DNA from: CAMQRS01 sp964370645
GTDB taxonomy: Bacteria > Bacillota_I > Bacilli_A > Erysipelotrichales > Erysipelotrichaceae
Direction of reading: 5' to 3'
NCBI GenBank assembly: GCA_964370645.1
Contig: CAYJJS010000029.1
Span: 1-24,682, forward strand
DNA: 24,682 nucleotides
The position numbers and the translations under genes are program-made. This document shows positions 7,665 to 14,305 of this stretch, piece by piece (the first letter of the stretch is position 1; every line of letters starts with the position of its first letter). Under the pieces are notes generated by a model that was not told the DNA's origin, did not search any database, and saw nothing but the letters and a program-made list of their open reading frames with translations.

Positions 7665-7693
7665 TTCATACGTTTATGCATATATGTTATAAT
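7665..7693 (+). promoter_or_regulatory. Promoter of the yqeG-nth gene run
   Basis: TTCATA (7665-7670), a 17-nt spacer and TATAAT (7688-7693) preceded by TG at 7685-7686, so a perfect extended -10. It lies in the 89-bp divergent region between sigK and yqeG. No convincing sigma-A or sporulation-type promoter for sigK was found in the same region. Confidence 0.8.
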
Positions 7694-7724
7694 AGTTTAG
7701 ATATGAGAAGAAAGTAGGTTATGG

Positions 7725-8246
7725 ATGAAGATTTTTACGCCAAAAAAATATATAAAAAATTTCACTTGTGTAGATTTTGAACAATTGCAACAAGCTGGTA
7801 TAACAATGATTATATGTGATGTAGACAATACTTTAGTTGCACACGATGAAAAGTTACCAACCGATGCAGTGCATACTTTTGTAAAGAAGGTTCATGAATT
7901 TGGTTTTCAGTTTTGTTTAATTAGTAATAATTTTAGTGAACGTGTACAGAGATTTGCGAAAGCGTTAGATGTGCATGCATATGATAATGCAAAAAAACCA
8001 TTACGACATACGTATAAAAAAATAATAAGAGATTATAAAGTGAATCCAAAACAAGTTGCTTGTATCGGGGATCAGATTTTAACGGATGTAGTTGGAGGGA
8101 ATCGTATGCAAATGTATACAATCCTAACGCATCCCTTGTATACAAAAGATTTAAGTTTTACAAAAATCAATCGTTTGTTTGAACGAATGGTGTTTAATCG
8201 TTTAGAAAAAAAAGGTGTTCTTAGTAAAGGAGGATTCGATGAATAA
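7725..8246 (+). CDS. yqeG: YqeG family HAD-IIIA phosphatase
   Basis: A 173-residue HAD-superfamily phosphatase. The nucleophile motif is CDVDNTLVAHD (about 34-44), with the two Asp of DxDxT. A lysine-bearing KKPLRHTYK stretch and the acidic motif IGDQILTDVVGGNRM (C-terminal half) complete the HAD active site. Length and sequence fit the YqeG family, which is nearly always next to yqeH and is suspected to act in ribosome or nucleotide metabolism; its substrate is not established. AAAGTAGG 6 nt upstream supports the ATG at 7725 over the out-of-phase ATG at 7721. First gene of a ten-gene run; its last 8 nt overlap yqeH. Confidence 0.92.
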   Translation: MKIFTPKKYIKNFTCVDFEQLQQAGITMIICDVDNTLVAHDEKLPTDAVHTFVKKVHEFGFQFCLISNNFSERVQRFAKALDVHAYDNAKKPLRHTYKKIIRDYKVNPKQVACIGDQILTDVVGGNRMQMYTILTHPLYTKDLSFTKINRLFERMVFNRLEKKGVLSKGGFDE

Positions 8247-9321
8247 AACGTGTATGGGTTGTGGTGTTACACTACAAAATGAAGATAAAAATCAAATTGG
8301 ATATATTCCAAAAGAGGACGCGAAGTATTGTCAAAGATGTTTTCGTATTATGCATTATGATGATGTAGTCATTTCTTTGCAACAAGGAATTGATAGTGAT
8401 GCGGTACTACAAAAAGTTGCAAAAATGGATGCACTTGTATTATGGGTTGTTGATTTATTTGATTTTGAAGCGAATATTATCAAGGGAATCAATCGTCATT
8501 TAGTTGGTAAAGATATTGTATTAGTAGTTACAAAAAGAGATTTGTTACCACATACAATGGGTAATGAAAAATTAAGTAAATTTATTTTAGGAAGATTGAA
8601 AGATCGAGGTATACAGGTGAGAGGGCTTGTGATTTGTAGTGATTTAGTACAAAATGCTGCAAATCCAGAAAACTATTCTATCGCTGAGGTTAAGCGAGCG
8701 ATACGAGTGTTTAGAGACGGTCGTGATGTAGTAGTTATTGGGATGGCAAATGCAGGGAAATCAACCTTGTTGAATGCATTCCTACATAGGGATCAACTGA
8801 CAGTTTCAAGACATCCAGGTACGACGGTAGATTTTAACCGACTTCATGTTGGAGATTATGCGATTTATGATACTCCTGGATTAACAAGAGATTATTCGTT
8901 GTTGACACACATTGATGAATCTTTGCTTAAAAAGGTTATTCCAACAAAAGAGTTAAAACCAATGCAATTTCAACTAGTGAAAAATCAAAGTATTGCAGTG
9001 GAAGGATTTGTGCGTTTGGATTTAGAAGGATGTAATAAGGTTACTTGTGTTTGTTATTTTGCACCTTCTTTACAAATCCATCGTTCTAAGATGGAAAATG
9101 CAGATACCCTTTGGAATACGCACTTAGGGAAACAGATGTTATCAACAACACTGGATAAAGCGTTTAAAGATATGCGTGTGTATCAATCGAAAAAAGATTG
9201 GGATAAGATGGATGTAGTTATCCATGGATTGGGTTTCTTCTGCATTAGCGGAGATGTTAAAAATATAAAAGTATATGTGAATGAAAAGATAGATGTCACA
9301 TTTAGAGGAGCGATGATATAA
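8239..9321 (+). CDS. yqeH: YqeH circularly permuted GTPase, 30S ribosome assembly
   Basis: A 360-residue GTPase needed for small-subunit (30S) biogenesis in Bacillus. An N-terminal zinc finger has CMGC (5-8) and CQRC (31-34). The G motifs occur in permuted order: G4 TKRD (98-101) precedes the P-loop GMANAGKST (168-176), then the TT of G2 (195-196) and G3 DTPG (211-214). This is the diagnostic feature of the YqeH/YlqF class. The C-terminal third is the YqeH treble-clef/RNA-binding region. AAAGGAGG (8226-8233), 5 nt before the ATG at 8239, sets the start although the frame is open further upstream. It overlaps yqeG by 8 nt and yhbY by 1 nt, so translation is coupled. Confidence 0.95.
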   Translation: MNKTCMGCGVTLQNEDKNQIGYIPKEDAKYCQRCFRIMHYDDVVISLQQGIDSDAVLQKVAKMDALVLWVVDLFDFEANIIKGINRHLVGKDIVLVVTKRDLLPHTMGNEKLSKFILGRLKDRGIQVRGLVICSDLVQNAANPENYSIAEVKRAIRVFRDGRDVVVIGMANAGKSTLLNAFLHRDQLTVSRHPGTTVDFNRLHVGDYAIYDTPGLTRDYSLLTHIDESLLKKVIPTKELKPMQFQLVKNQSIAVEGFVRLDLEGCNKVTCVCYFAPSLQIHRSKMENADTLWNTHLGKQMLSTTLDKAFKDMRVYQSKKDWDKMDVVIHGLGFFCISGDVKNIKVYVNEKIDVTFRGAMI

Positions 9322-9605
9322 TGTTAACAGGTAAAGAAAAAAGATATTTGAGAGGGATTGCATCAACTAAAAAAGCAATCGTATTAATTGGTAAAGAAGG
9401 AATTTCACCTACACTTGTGGATTCTTTAGATAAAGCGTTGGAGGCACACGAGCTTGTTAAGTGTTCAATTTTAAAAAATTGTGCAGAAGACATGAAAGAA
9501 GTTGCTTTTGATTTAGCAGCATTAACGCGTTCTGAATTGATACAAAGTGTAGGACGTGTATTTGTTTTATATCGTAGAAGTAAGAAAAATATAATGGAGC
9601 TATAA
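9321..9605 (+). CDS. yhbY: YhbY/YqeI CRM-domain RNA-binding protein
   Basis: A 94-residue single CRM (CRS1-YhbY) domain protein that binds pre-50S ribosomal particles. The family's starting LTGKEKRYLR stretch (2-11), the GKEGIS loop (24-29) that matches the RNA-contacting GxxG region, and the C-terminal VGRVFVLYRRS (77-87) are all present. Full family length. Stop and start overlap as TAATG at both ends, linking it to yqeH and nadD. In B. subtilis the positional counterpart is yqeI, with aroE between it and yqeH; aroE is absent here. Confidence 0.95.
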   Translation: MLTGKEKRYLRGIASTKKAIVLIGKEGISPTLVDSLDKALEAHELVKCSILKNCAEDMKEVAFDLAALTRSELIQSVGRVFVLYRRSKKNIMEL

Positions 9606-10660
9606 TGAAGATTGCGTTACTTGGAGGTAGTTTTGATCCCATACATATAGGTCATATAGAAATGGCAAAGTGTGCAATCAAACAATTACAAGTAGATGAG
9701 GTATGGTTTGTGCTTGCGAAATGTTCACCTCTTAAAGAAGTTTCACAAACTTCTTATGAGGATCGTGCAAAGATGCTTTCTCTTGCGATTGCACCATATA
9801 GAAAGTTTAAATTATGTAACATTGAACAAAAGTTGGCGGATAAGTCGTACACAATTGATACAATAAAAGCTTTGAAAAAAAACTTTCCTACTCACTCTTT
9901 TTATTTTTTAATGGGTGAAGATCAAGTAGCGAACTTAGTTTTATGGAAAAGTGTGGATCAATTACAATATGAAGTAGCATTGTGCGCATTCGCAAGAAAC
10001 AATAAACAAGTACAAACAAAGTATCTTGTGCGTAGTTTACATATGCCTATGATGATTGTATCAAGTAGTGAAATTCGTAGTGGAAAACGCTATTATATGC
10101 CTAAAGCAGTGCGCCACTATGTAAGTAGTCATGGCTTGTATTTGGCATTCATAAAACAGCATATGAGTACTGCTCGTTATGAACATAGCCTACGCGTTGC
10201 AGAGTTATGTGCTCAGATTGCAAGAGCCAATGCTTATGATGCAAATATTGCGTATATGAGTGGTTTATTGCATGATATCAATAAAGAACATAACTTTTTA
10301 AGTGTTGCACAAAGTCAAATTTTATTACAACACATGAAACCAGAATATTTGCAGCATGAAGTGGGTATTTGGCATGGATTTAGTGGAGCATATATATGTA
10401 AACACCAATTGTATATACAAAATAAACATATCCTAAACGCAATCGAACATCATGTACTAGGGAGTAGTAGAAATCCTTATGCAATGATTTTGTTTGTGAG
10501 TGATAAACTTGAAGTTGGAAGAGGGTATGATAGTAGTGCAAGCATAGCAATATGCAAAAAAGATATAAAAAAAGGATTTGCACTTGTTTTACAACAAGTA
10601 GCAAACTATTACAAGGAGAAAAAAGATGAATTTAGAGAAAAAGATGGAAGTAATTACTAA
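9605..10660 (+). CDS. nadD: NadD-YqeK fusion: NaMN adenylyltransferase plus HD Ap4A hydrolase
   Basis: A 351-residue two-domain protein. Residues 1-185 are nicotinate-nucleotide adenylyltransferase, which makes deamido-NAD from NaMN and ATP. The nucleotidyltransferase motif GGSFDPIHIGH (7-17) and the C-terminal SSSEIRSG (153-160) are present. Residues 188-345 are a YqeK-type HD domain: EHSLRVAE with His193, LLHD with His223-Asp224, and AIEHHVLG with His282 or His283. YqeK enzymes symmetrically cleave diadenosine tetraphosphate to ADP. In B. subtilis these are two adjacent genes; here the frame is continuous with no stop or slippery site at the junction, and similar fusions are known in some Firmicutes. 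TGGAG sits 5 nt before the ATG. The 3' end overlaps rsfS by 35 nt. Confidence 0.93.
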   Translation: MKIALLGGSFDPIHIGHIEMAKCAIKQLQVDEVWFVLAKCSPLKEVSQTSYEDRAKMLSLAIAPYRKFKLCNIEQKLADKSYTIDTIKALKKNFPTHSFYFLMGEDQVANLVLWKSVDQLQYEVALCAFARNNKQVQTKYLVRSLHMPMMIVSSSEIRSGKRYYMPKAVRHYVSSHGLYLAFIKQHMSTARYEHSLRVAELCAQIARANAYDANIAYMSGLLHDINKEHNFLSVAQSQILLQHMKPEYLQHEVGIWHGFSGAYICKHQLYIQNKHILNAIEHHVLGSSRNPYAMILFVSDKLEVGRGYDSSASIAICKKDIKKGFALVLQQVANYYKEKKDEFREKDGSNY

Positions 10661-10973
10661 GGCGATTGCCAATACAAAAGGAGAAGAAGTTATCATTTAT
10701 GATTTTAGAGAAGTAAATCCTTTTATTGATCGTGCTATTGTTTGTAGTGCAAGTAATATGCGTCAAGTGGCTGCGATTGCACAAAATATCAAAGAGGAAT
10801 GTCGTAAGGAAGCAATGTCAATTCGTGTTGAAGGAAACTCAGAATCACGTTGGATTTTAGTGGATGCTGATGAAATTATAGTGCACATCTTCTTAGATGA
10901 AGAGCGTGAAGTATATAAGTTAGAGCGTCTATATGCGGATTTAGAGAGGTTAGAATCAAAGTATGATGTATAG
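10626..10973 (+). CDS. rsfS: Ribosomal silencing factor RsfS
   Basis: A 115-residue RsfS/Iojap protein (YqeL in Bacillus) that binds uL14 on the 50S subunit and blocks subunit joining in starvation. Visible family hallmarks are DFREVNPFIDRAIVC (22-36), SNMRQVAAIA (39-48), and the highly conserved SRWILVDADEIIVHIF segment in the C-terminal half (SxWxLxDxGDIVVHIF in the family). AAGGAG (10613-10618), 7 nt upstream, supports the ATG at 10626 inside the end of nadD-yqeK. A second in-frame ATG at Met7 would shorten the overlap but lacks as good a site. The TAG overlaps the start of yqeM. Confidence 0.94.
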   Translation: MNLEKKMEVITKAIANTKGEEVIIYDFREVNPFIDRAIVCSASNMRQVAAIAQNIKEECRKEAMSIRVEGNSESRWILVDADEIIVHIFLDEEREVYKLERLYADLERLESKYDV

Positions 10974-11664
10974 TATTTTAGCAAAATACTATGACGATTT
11001 AGTGAAGGATGATGTCGCTACAAAGGCATGGGTTACTTTTATTGAAACGCACGCGAAGCCAAATACAGTTTTGGAATTGGCTTGTGGAAGTGGAGAAATT
11101 ACGCTAGCATTAGCAAACGCTGGCTATCGTGTTGATGCGAGTGATATTAGTGAAGCAATGCTTGAAGAAGCAAGAAGCAAAGATGTAAACAAACTAGTAA
11201 ACTTTTTTCAAATGGATATGAGTGAGCTGAGTGTTGATAAGACATATGACACAATTTTGTGTTTGTGTGATAGTGTGAATTATCTTGTGAATACAAGTTC
11301 TTTTGAGAAAATGATACAAAGAGTGCATGCTCATTTAAGTAGCGATGGTTGCTTTGTTTTTGATGTTCATTCTTTAGATCGTAACGAAGAGTTTCAAGAA
11401 GAGTTTTACGAAGAAGGAGAAATAGAAGCACAACAATACTCTTGGTCTATTGTGAGTGAGGATATGTATTTGTATCACAATTTTTGCTTCTATGATGCAT
11501 TGGCTAATGTATCACAAGAACAACATATACAAAGAATTTATACGCCTCAGGAAATTGCCAAAGCACTGGATGTGTACTTCACATTTGATGTTTATACCGA
11601 TTTCACACAAGAAGGTATTTGTGAAGGGGAAAAGTATTTTTATGTATGTAGAAAGAAGAGGTAA
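10963..11664 (+). CDS. yqeM: YqeM-like SAM-dependent methyltransferase
   Basis: A 233-residue class I methyltransferase. Motif I is VLELACGSGE (36-45), followed by an acidic motif around DASDIS, where ribose would bind, and motif IV YDTILCLCDSVNYL. The C-terminal part (EEFYEEGEIEAQQYSW) is typical of YqeM and of other small-molecule methyltransferases. In B. subtilis yqeM also follows yqeL/rsfS. The substrate is unknown. Two adjacent ATGs (10963 and 10966) are possible starts, and AGAGAGG lies 13 nt upstream, so re-initiation from the overlapping rsfS stop is likely. mtnN begins 3 nt after its stop. Confidence 0.88.
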   Translation: MMYSILAKYYDDLVKDDVATKAWVTFIETHAKPNTVLELACGSGEITLALANAGYRVDASDISEAMLEEARSKDVNKLVNFFQMDMSELSVDKTYDTILCLCDSVNYLVNTSSFEKMIQRVHAHLSSDGCFVFDVHSLDRNEEFQEEFYEEGEIEAQQYSWSIVSEDMYLYHNFCFYDALANVSQEQHIQRIYTPQEIAKALDVYFTFDVYTDFTQEGICEGEKYFYVCRKKR

Positions 11665-11667
11665 GAT

Positions 11668-12342
11668 ATGATTGCAATTATCGCTGCAATGCAAGCAGAA
11701 GTAGATATGATTCTTGTTCATATGTCTGAATATGAAGAGAAGTATATTCATAAATTAAAAGTGTATGAAGGTAGGATTCATTCTAAAATGTGTGTAGTCG
11801 CTTTAGCGGGTGTTGGTAAAGTGAATGCGGCACGTGCCACTACAACATTGTGCACTAGTTTTGATGTTGAATATGTGTTTAATGTTGGTGTTGCTGGAGG
11901 GTTGCGCCAAAATCAAAATCCTTTGGATATCATTATTGGTAAAGATGTTATTCAATATGACTTTGATACATCTTTTATTGATGGAGAAGCAGGTATTGGT
12001 ATTCATGCACATACAAGTGATCGTTTAAACAAGCTTTGTGAAAATGCTTGTAAAGTATATGGTTTAGTTGCACACGAAGGAGATATTGCAACCGGAGATC
12101 TTTTTGTGACGAGTAAGGATGTGCACAAAATTTTAAATCACTTCCCAAATGCTGCTTGTGCTGAAATGGAAGCTGGTGCAATTGCTTATATAGCGAATCA
12201 GTTTGAAGTTGAATGTTTAATCATTCGTTCATTATCGGATGTGGCTGTGAAAGAAGGGAACCACTTAGATTTTAAAACATTTACAATAGAAGCAAGTAGA
12301 AATGCTGGGAATATAATGGAGTATGTGATTTCTCACATGTAG
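11668..12342 (+). CDS. mtnN: 5'-methylthioadenosine/S-adenosylhomocysteine nucleosidase
   Basis: A 224-residue MTA/SAH nucleosidase. It hydrolyses methylthioadenosine and S-adenosylhomocysteine to adenine plus the thio-ribose product, recycling by-products of SAM use. Catalytic residues line up with the E. coli enzyme: Glu11 in MQAEVD, Glu168 in the AEMEAG loop, and Asp191 in RSLSDVA. The glycine-rich GVGKVNAA (48-55) and NVGVAGGL (72-79) segments are intact. AAGAGG, 6 nt upstream, supports the ATG. Its position directly after a SAM methyltransferase gene is sensible, since MtnN removes the inhibitory SAH that methyltransferases make. Confidence 0.95.
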   Translation: MIAIIAAMQAEVDMILVHMSEYEEKYIHKLKVYEGRIHSKMCVVALAGVGKVNAARATTTLCTSFDVEYVFNVGVAGGLRQNQNPLDIIIGKDVIQYDFDTSFIDGEAGIGIHAHTSDRLNKLCENACKVYGLVAHEGDIATGDLFVTSKDVHKILNHFPNAACAEMEAGAIAYIANQFEVECLIIRSLSDVAVKEGNHLDFKTFTIEASRNAGNIMEYVISHM

Positions 12343-12345
12343 TGT

Positions 12346-12807
12346 ATGAATAAAGATAATAAATTATTTAGGATATCGTTAAGTATTTTTTTAATGTTGC
12401 TTGCGATTGTCAGTGTATTTATTTTTATTGCAGTATTTATAAGTGGTCCATATTTACAAGAGCAGCTACAAGAAGAAGATAGTATACAAGCAATTGCAAC
12501 CAAGCATACCTGCAGTGAAGTAGATGTACATACATTTGCATATACCACATACGCTTGCCACAATAAACAAGAAGTGCTTGTTTTTGATGAAACAGGAAAT
12601 CAAGTAGCAAGTCGTGATGTAGAAGATGTGAATTATGAAGGTTTAGATGAGCTGCTTGCTCAAGAGGCAAGTGATTTGATCGGTGAACAAGTGCATATTA
12701 CATACGCATATGATGAAGTAGTGTACATGGTAGAAAAGGGTAGTGAATGGATTGTAGTTAGTTTTGATGATTTAGAAGTATTATTTTATATGAAGGAAGG
12801 GCTATAA
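12346..12807 (+). CDS. TseB/YpmB-like membrane-anchored protein (DUF5590)
   Basis: A 153-residue protein with a short cytoplasmic N terminus, one transmembrane helix (about 9-33) and an acidic extracellular domain. No catalytic motif is visible. Size, topology and a position immediately before dnaD-nth match B. subtilis YpmB (TseB), which has PepSY-like domains and controls the wall elongation protein PBP2A. The usual aspB between ypmB and dnaD is absent. The assignment rests mainly on context and topology. There is no clear ribosome binding site before the ATG at 12346, which lies 3 nt after the mtnN stop, so translation may depend on re-initiation. It overlaps dnaD by one base. Confidence 0.65.
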   Translation: MNKDNKLFRISLSIFLMLLAIVSVFIFIAVFISGPYLQEQLQEEDSIQAIATKHTCSEVDVHTFAYTTYACHNKQEVLVFDETGNQVASRDVEDVNYEGLDELLAQEASDLIGEQVHITYAYDEVVYMVEKGSEWIVVSFDDLEVLFYMKEGL

Positions 12808-13343
12808 TGAGTTTTTATAAAGAAACATTTTTTAATCGAAGAAATTGGATTTTAGAAAATTTACACGCTTTAGATTTAACACATGTGGAAGCATTGTGTG
12901 TATTATATATAGATTATTTTAATGAGTTTTATCCTACTTGTAATCTTTTAGATATTGCTCAAAAAATGAAGCTTGATGTGAGTGAAGTAGATGAACTATG
13001 CAATGGATTGATTCAAAAAGGGTATTTGAATTTGGAATTTGAAAATCGTAAAGCTGTATATAGTTTAGCTGGTTTGTTTGTGGTGAAAGAAGACATGAAA
13101 CCAGTTGAAAATAATCAGTTTCATGATTTATTCAAATTGTATGAACAAGAGTTTAATAGACCTTTATCACAAGCAGAGACAACTAAGTTGTCTGCTTGGA
13201 TTGCAACATATGAGTTCAAACTCATTTTGTATGCGCTTCGTGAAGCAGCATCAAAAGAACGTGTTCGCTTTGATTATATAGAAGCGATATTGTATAGTTG
13301 GAAAAAGAGTGGTTTTACAGCGGAAGATTATGAGGCAGGCTAG
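12807..13343 (+). CDS. dnaD: DnaD-family replication initiation protein
   Basis: A 178-residue DnaD-like primosomal protein. The N-terminal half (about 1-95) is a winged-helix oligomerisation domain with the MSFYKE...W start typical of DnaD. The C-terminal half (about 105-175) is the DnaD/DDBH2 domain with the family signature FDYIEAILYSWKKSG (YxxxIxxxW), which contacts single-stranded DNA. Somewhat shorter than the roughly 230-residue Bacillus protein because the tail is short. AAGGAAGG lies 6 nt before the ATG. Directly followed by nth, as in B. subtilis. Confidence 0.9.
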   Translation: MSFYKETFFNRRNWILENLHALDLTHVEALCVLYIDYFNEFYPTCNLLDIAQKMKLDVSEVDELCNGLIQKGYLNLEFENRKAVYSLAGLFVVKEDMKPVENNQFHDLFKLYEQEFNRPLSQAETTKLSAWIATYEFKLILYALREAASKERVRFDYIEAILYSWKKSGFTAEDYEAG

Positions 13344-13988
13344 ATGGATGCTAACCAAATTTTAGATGTGATGGAAAGGATGTTTCCTAGTGCACATTGT
13401 GAGTTACACCATAGGAATGCCTATGAGTTGATTATTGCAGTTGTGCTTAGTGCGCAAACAACGGATGAAGCAGTAAATAAAGTAACACCAGGCTTGTTTG
13501 CACAGTATCCAAATGTGCAAAGTTTAGCAAATGCTAGTATAGAGGATATTGCGAAATGCATTACACGTATTGGTTTATATCGCAATAAGGCGAGAATGAT
13601 TCATAGTCTTGCAAATTCTTTGATAACACATTTTGATGGAGAAGTACCTAGTTCCATGAAGCAATTAACAAGTTTAGCTGGGGTAGGTAGAAAAACGGCA
13701 AATGTAGTGCAATCCGTTGTATTTGATATTCCTGCTTTCGCAGTGGATACGCATGTAGAACGTATTTCAAAGCGTTTAGGGCTTGCTAAGTTTTATGATG
13801 ATGTGGAAGTCGTAGAACGAAAATTAAAACGTAAAATTAAGCGTAATCGTTGGAATAGAGCGCATCATACATTTATATTTTTTGGTCGTTATCATTGTAA
13901 AGCAAAAAATCCAAATTGTATGGATTGTTCATTCGCAAATTTTTGTAAAAATGAAAAGTTTGAGATTTACAAAAAAAAGGTATCTTAA
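13344..13988 (+). CDS. nth: Endonuclease III (DNA glycosylase/AP lyase)
   Basis: A 214-residue base-excision repair enzyme that removes oxidised pyrimidines and cuts at the resulting abasic site. The helix-hairpin-helix LAGVGRKTANVV (111-122) carries the Schiff-base lysine Lys117, and the catalytic aspartate is Asp135 in AVDTHVER. The 4Fe-4S ligands are Cys185, Cys192, Cys195 and Cys201 with the canonical C-x6-C-x2-C-x5-C spacing. Full family length. The ATG follows the dnaD stop with no gap. It is the last gene of the packed run; no clear intrinsic terminator follows it. Confidence 0.96.
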   Translation: MDANQILDVMERMFPSAHCELHHRNAYELIIAVVLSAQTTDEAVNKVTPGLFAQYPNVQSLANASIEDIAKCITRIGLYRNKARMIHSLANSLITHFDGEVPSSMKQLTSLAGVGRKTANVVQSVVFDIPAFAVDTHVERISKRLGLAKFYDDVEVVERKLKRKIKRNRWNRAHHTFIFFGRYHCKAKNPNCMDCSFANFCKNEKFEIYKKKVS

Positions 13989-14005
13989 CATAAAAATCAT
14001 ATCAC

Positions 14006-14035
14006 TTGTATAAAAGTATAGTTATTTACTATAAT
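14006..14035 (+). promoter_or_regulatory. Probable promoter of the small membrane protein
   Basis: TTGTAT (14006-14011), an 18-nt spacer and a perfect TATAAT (14030-14035), 23 nt upstream of the ATG at 14059. No TG extension. The -35 is weak. Confidence 0.6.
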
Positions 14036-14058
14036 ATATATAAGATTGGAGGTATTTT

Positions 14059-14241
14059 ATGAATAAACCTTTACATAAACCATTTATTTTGTTTATTACA
14101 GCATGCCTAGTGTTTGTGTTGTATTCCTTAGGGATGTATTTGAGTATTCAAAAGTTTACAATACATTCCATTGTAGAGGGAGTCATTGTTACAGCAATTA
14201 TAGTTGTATTAACTCACTTCTTTATAGAAGAGGATAATTAA
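14059..14241 (+). CDS. Small two-helix membrane protein, unknown function
   Basis: A 60-residue protein with two predicted membrane helices (about 9-31 and 37-56) joined by a short loop, and an acidic C-terminal tail (EEDN). A strong GGAGG (14048-14052), 6 nt before the ATG, its own promoter and a terminator directly behind it make it a convincing single-gene unit despite its size. I do not recognise the family and there are no catalytic residues to interpret. Neighbouring genes (nth upstream, glnN convergent) give no functional clue. Confidence 0.72.
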   Translation: MNKPLHKPFILFITACLVFVLYSLGMYLSIQKFTIHSIVEGVIVTAIIVVLTHFFIEEDN

Positions 14242-14250
14242 TAATAAAAG

Positions 14251-14277
14251 AAAGTCAAAGTGAATTTGGCTTTTTTT
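14251..14277 (+). terminator. Terminator of the small membrane protein gene
   Basis: A 9-bp stem with one G-U wobble, AAAGTCAAA (14251-14259) with TTTGGCTTT (14265-14273), has a 5-nt loop and a T run to 14277. Confidence 0.8.
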
Positions 14278-14281
14278 ATTG

Positions 14282-14305
14282 AAAAAAAACCACATAAAGT
14301 GGTTT
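14282..14305 (-). terminator. Terminator of glnN
   Basis: A 7-bp stem, AAACCAC (14287-14293) with GTGGTTT (14299-14305), with the A8 run at 14282-14289 providing the U tract on the minus strand. It overlaps the glnN stop codon (14304-14306). Confidence 0.85.

Noticed and set aside
7636..7720. SigE- or SigG-type promoter for sigK
   Set aside because: TCATATC and CATATATG strings occur on the minus strand but their spacing (about 12-13) and sequence fit the Bacillus consensus poorly.
10150..10175. Sequencing error or frameshift joining nadD and yqeK
   Set aside because: Both domains are complete in one frame, with no homopolymer at the junction, and natural fusions of this pair are known in Firmicutes.
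11147..11431. Minus-strand open frame inside yqeM
   Set aside because: Low-complexity Leu/His-rich translation with no SD, mirroring the codons of a clear methyltransferase; a shadow frame. The same holds for other antisense frames in yqeH, mtnN, ftsW and glnN.
13965..13985. A8 run near the end of nth as a phase-variation or frameshift site
   Set aside because: It encodes the expected lysine-rich tail and all catalytic and Fe-S residues lie upstream, so slippage would hardly matter.
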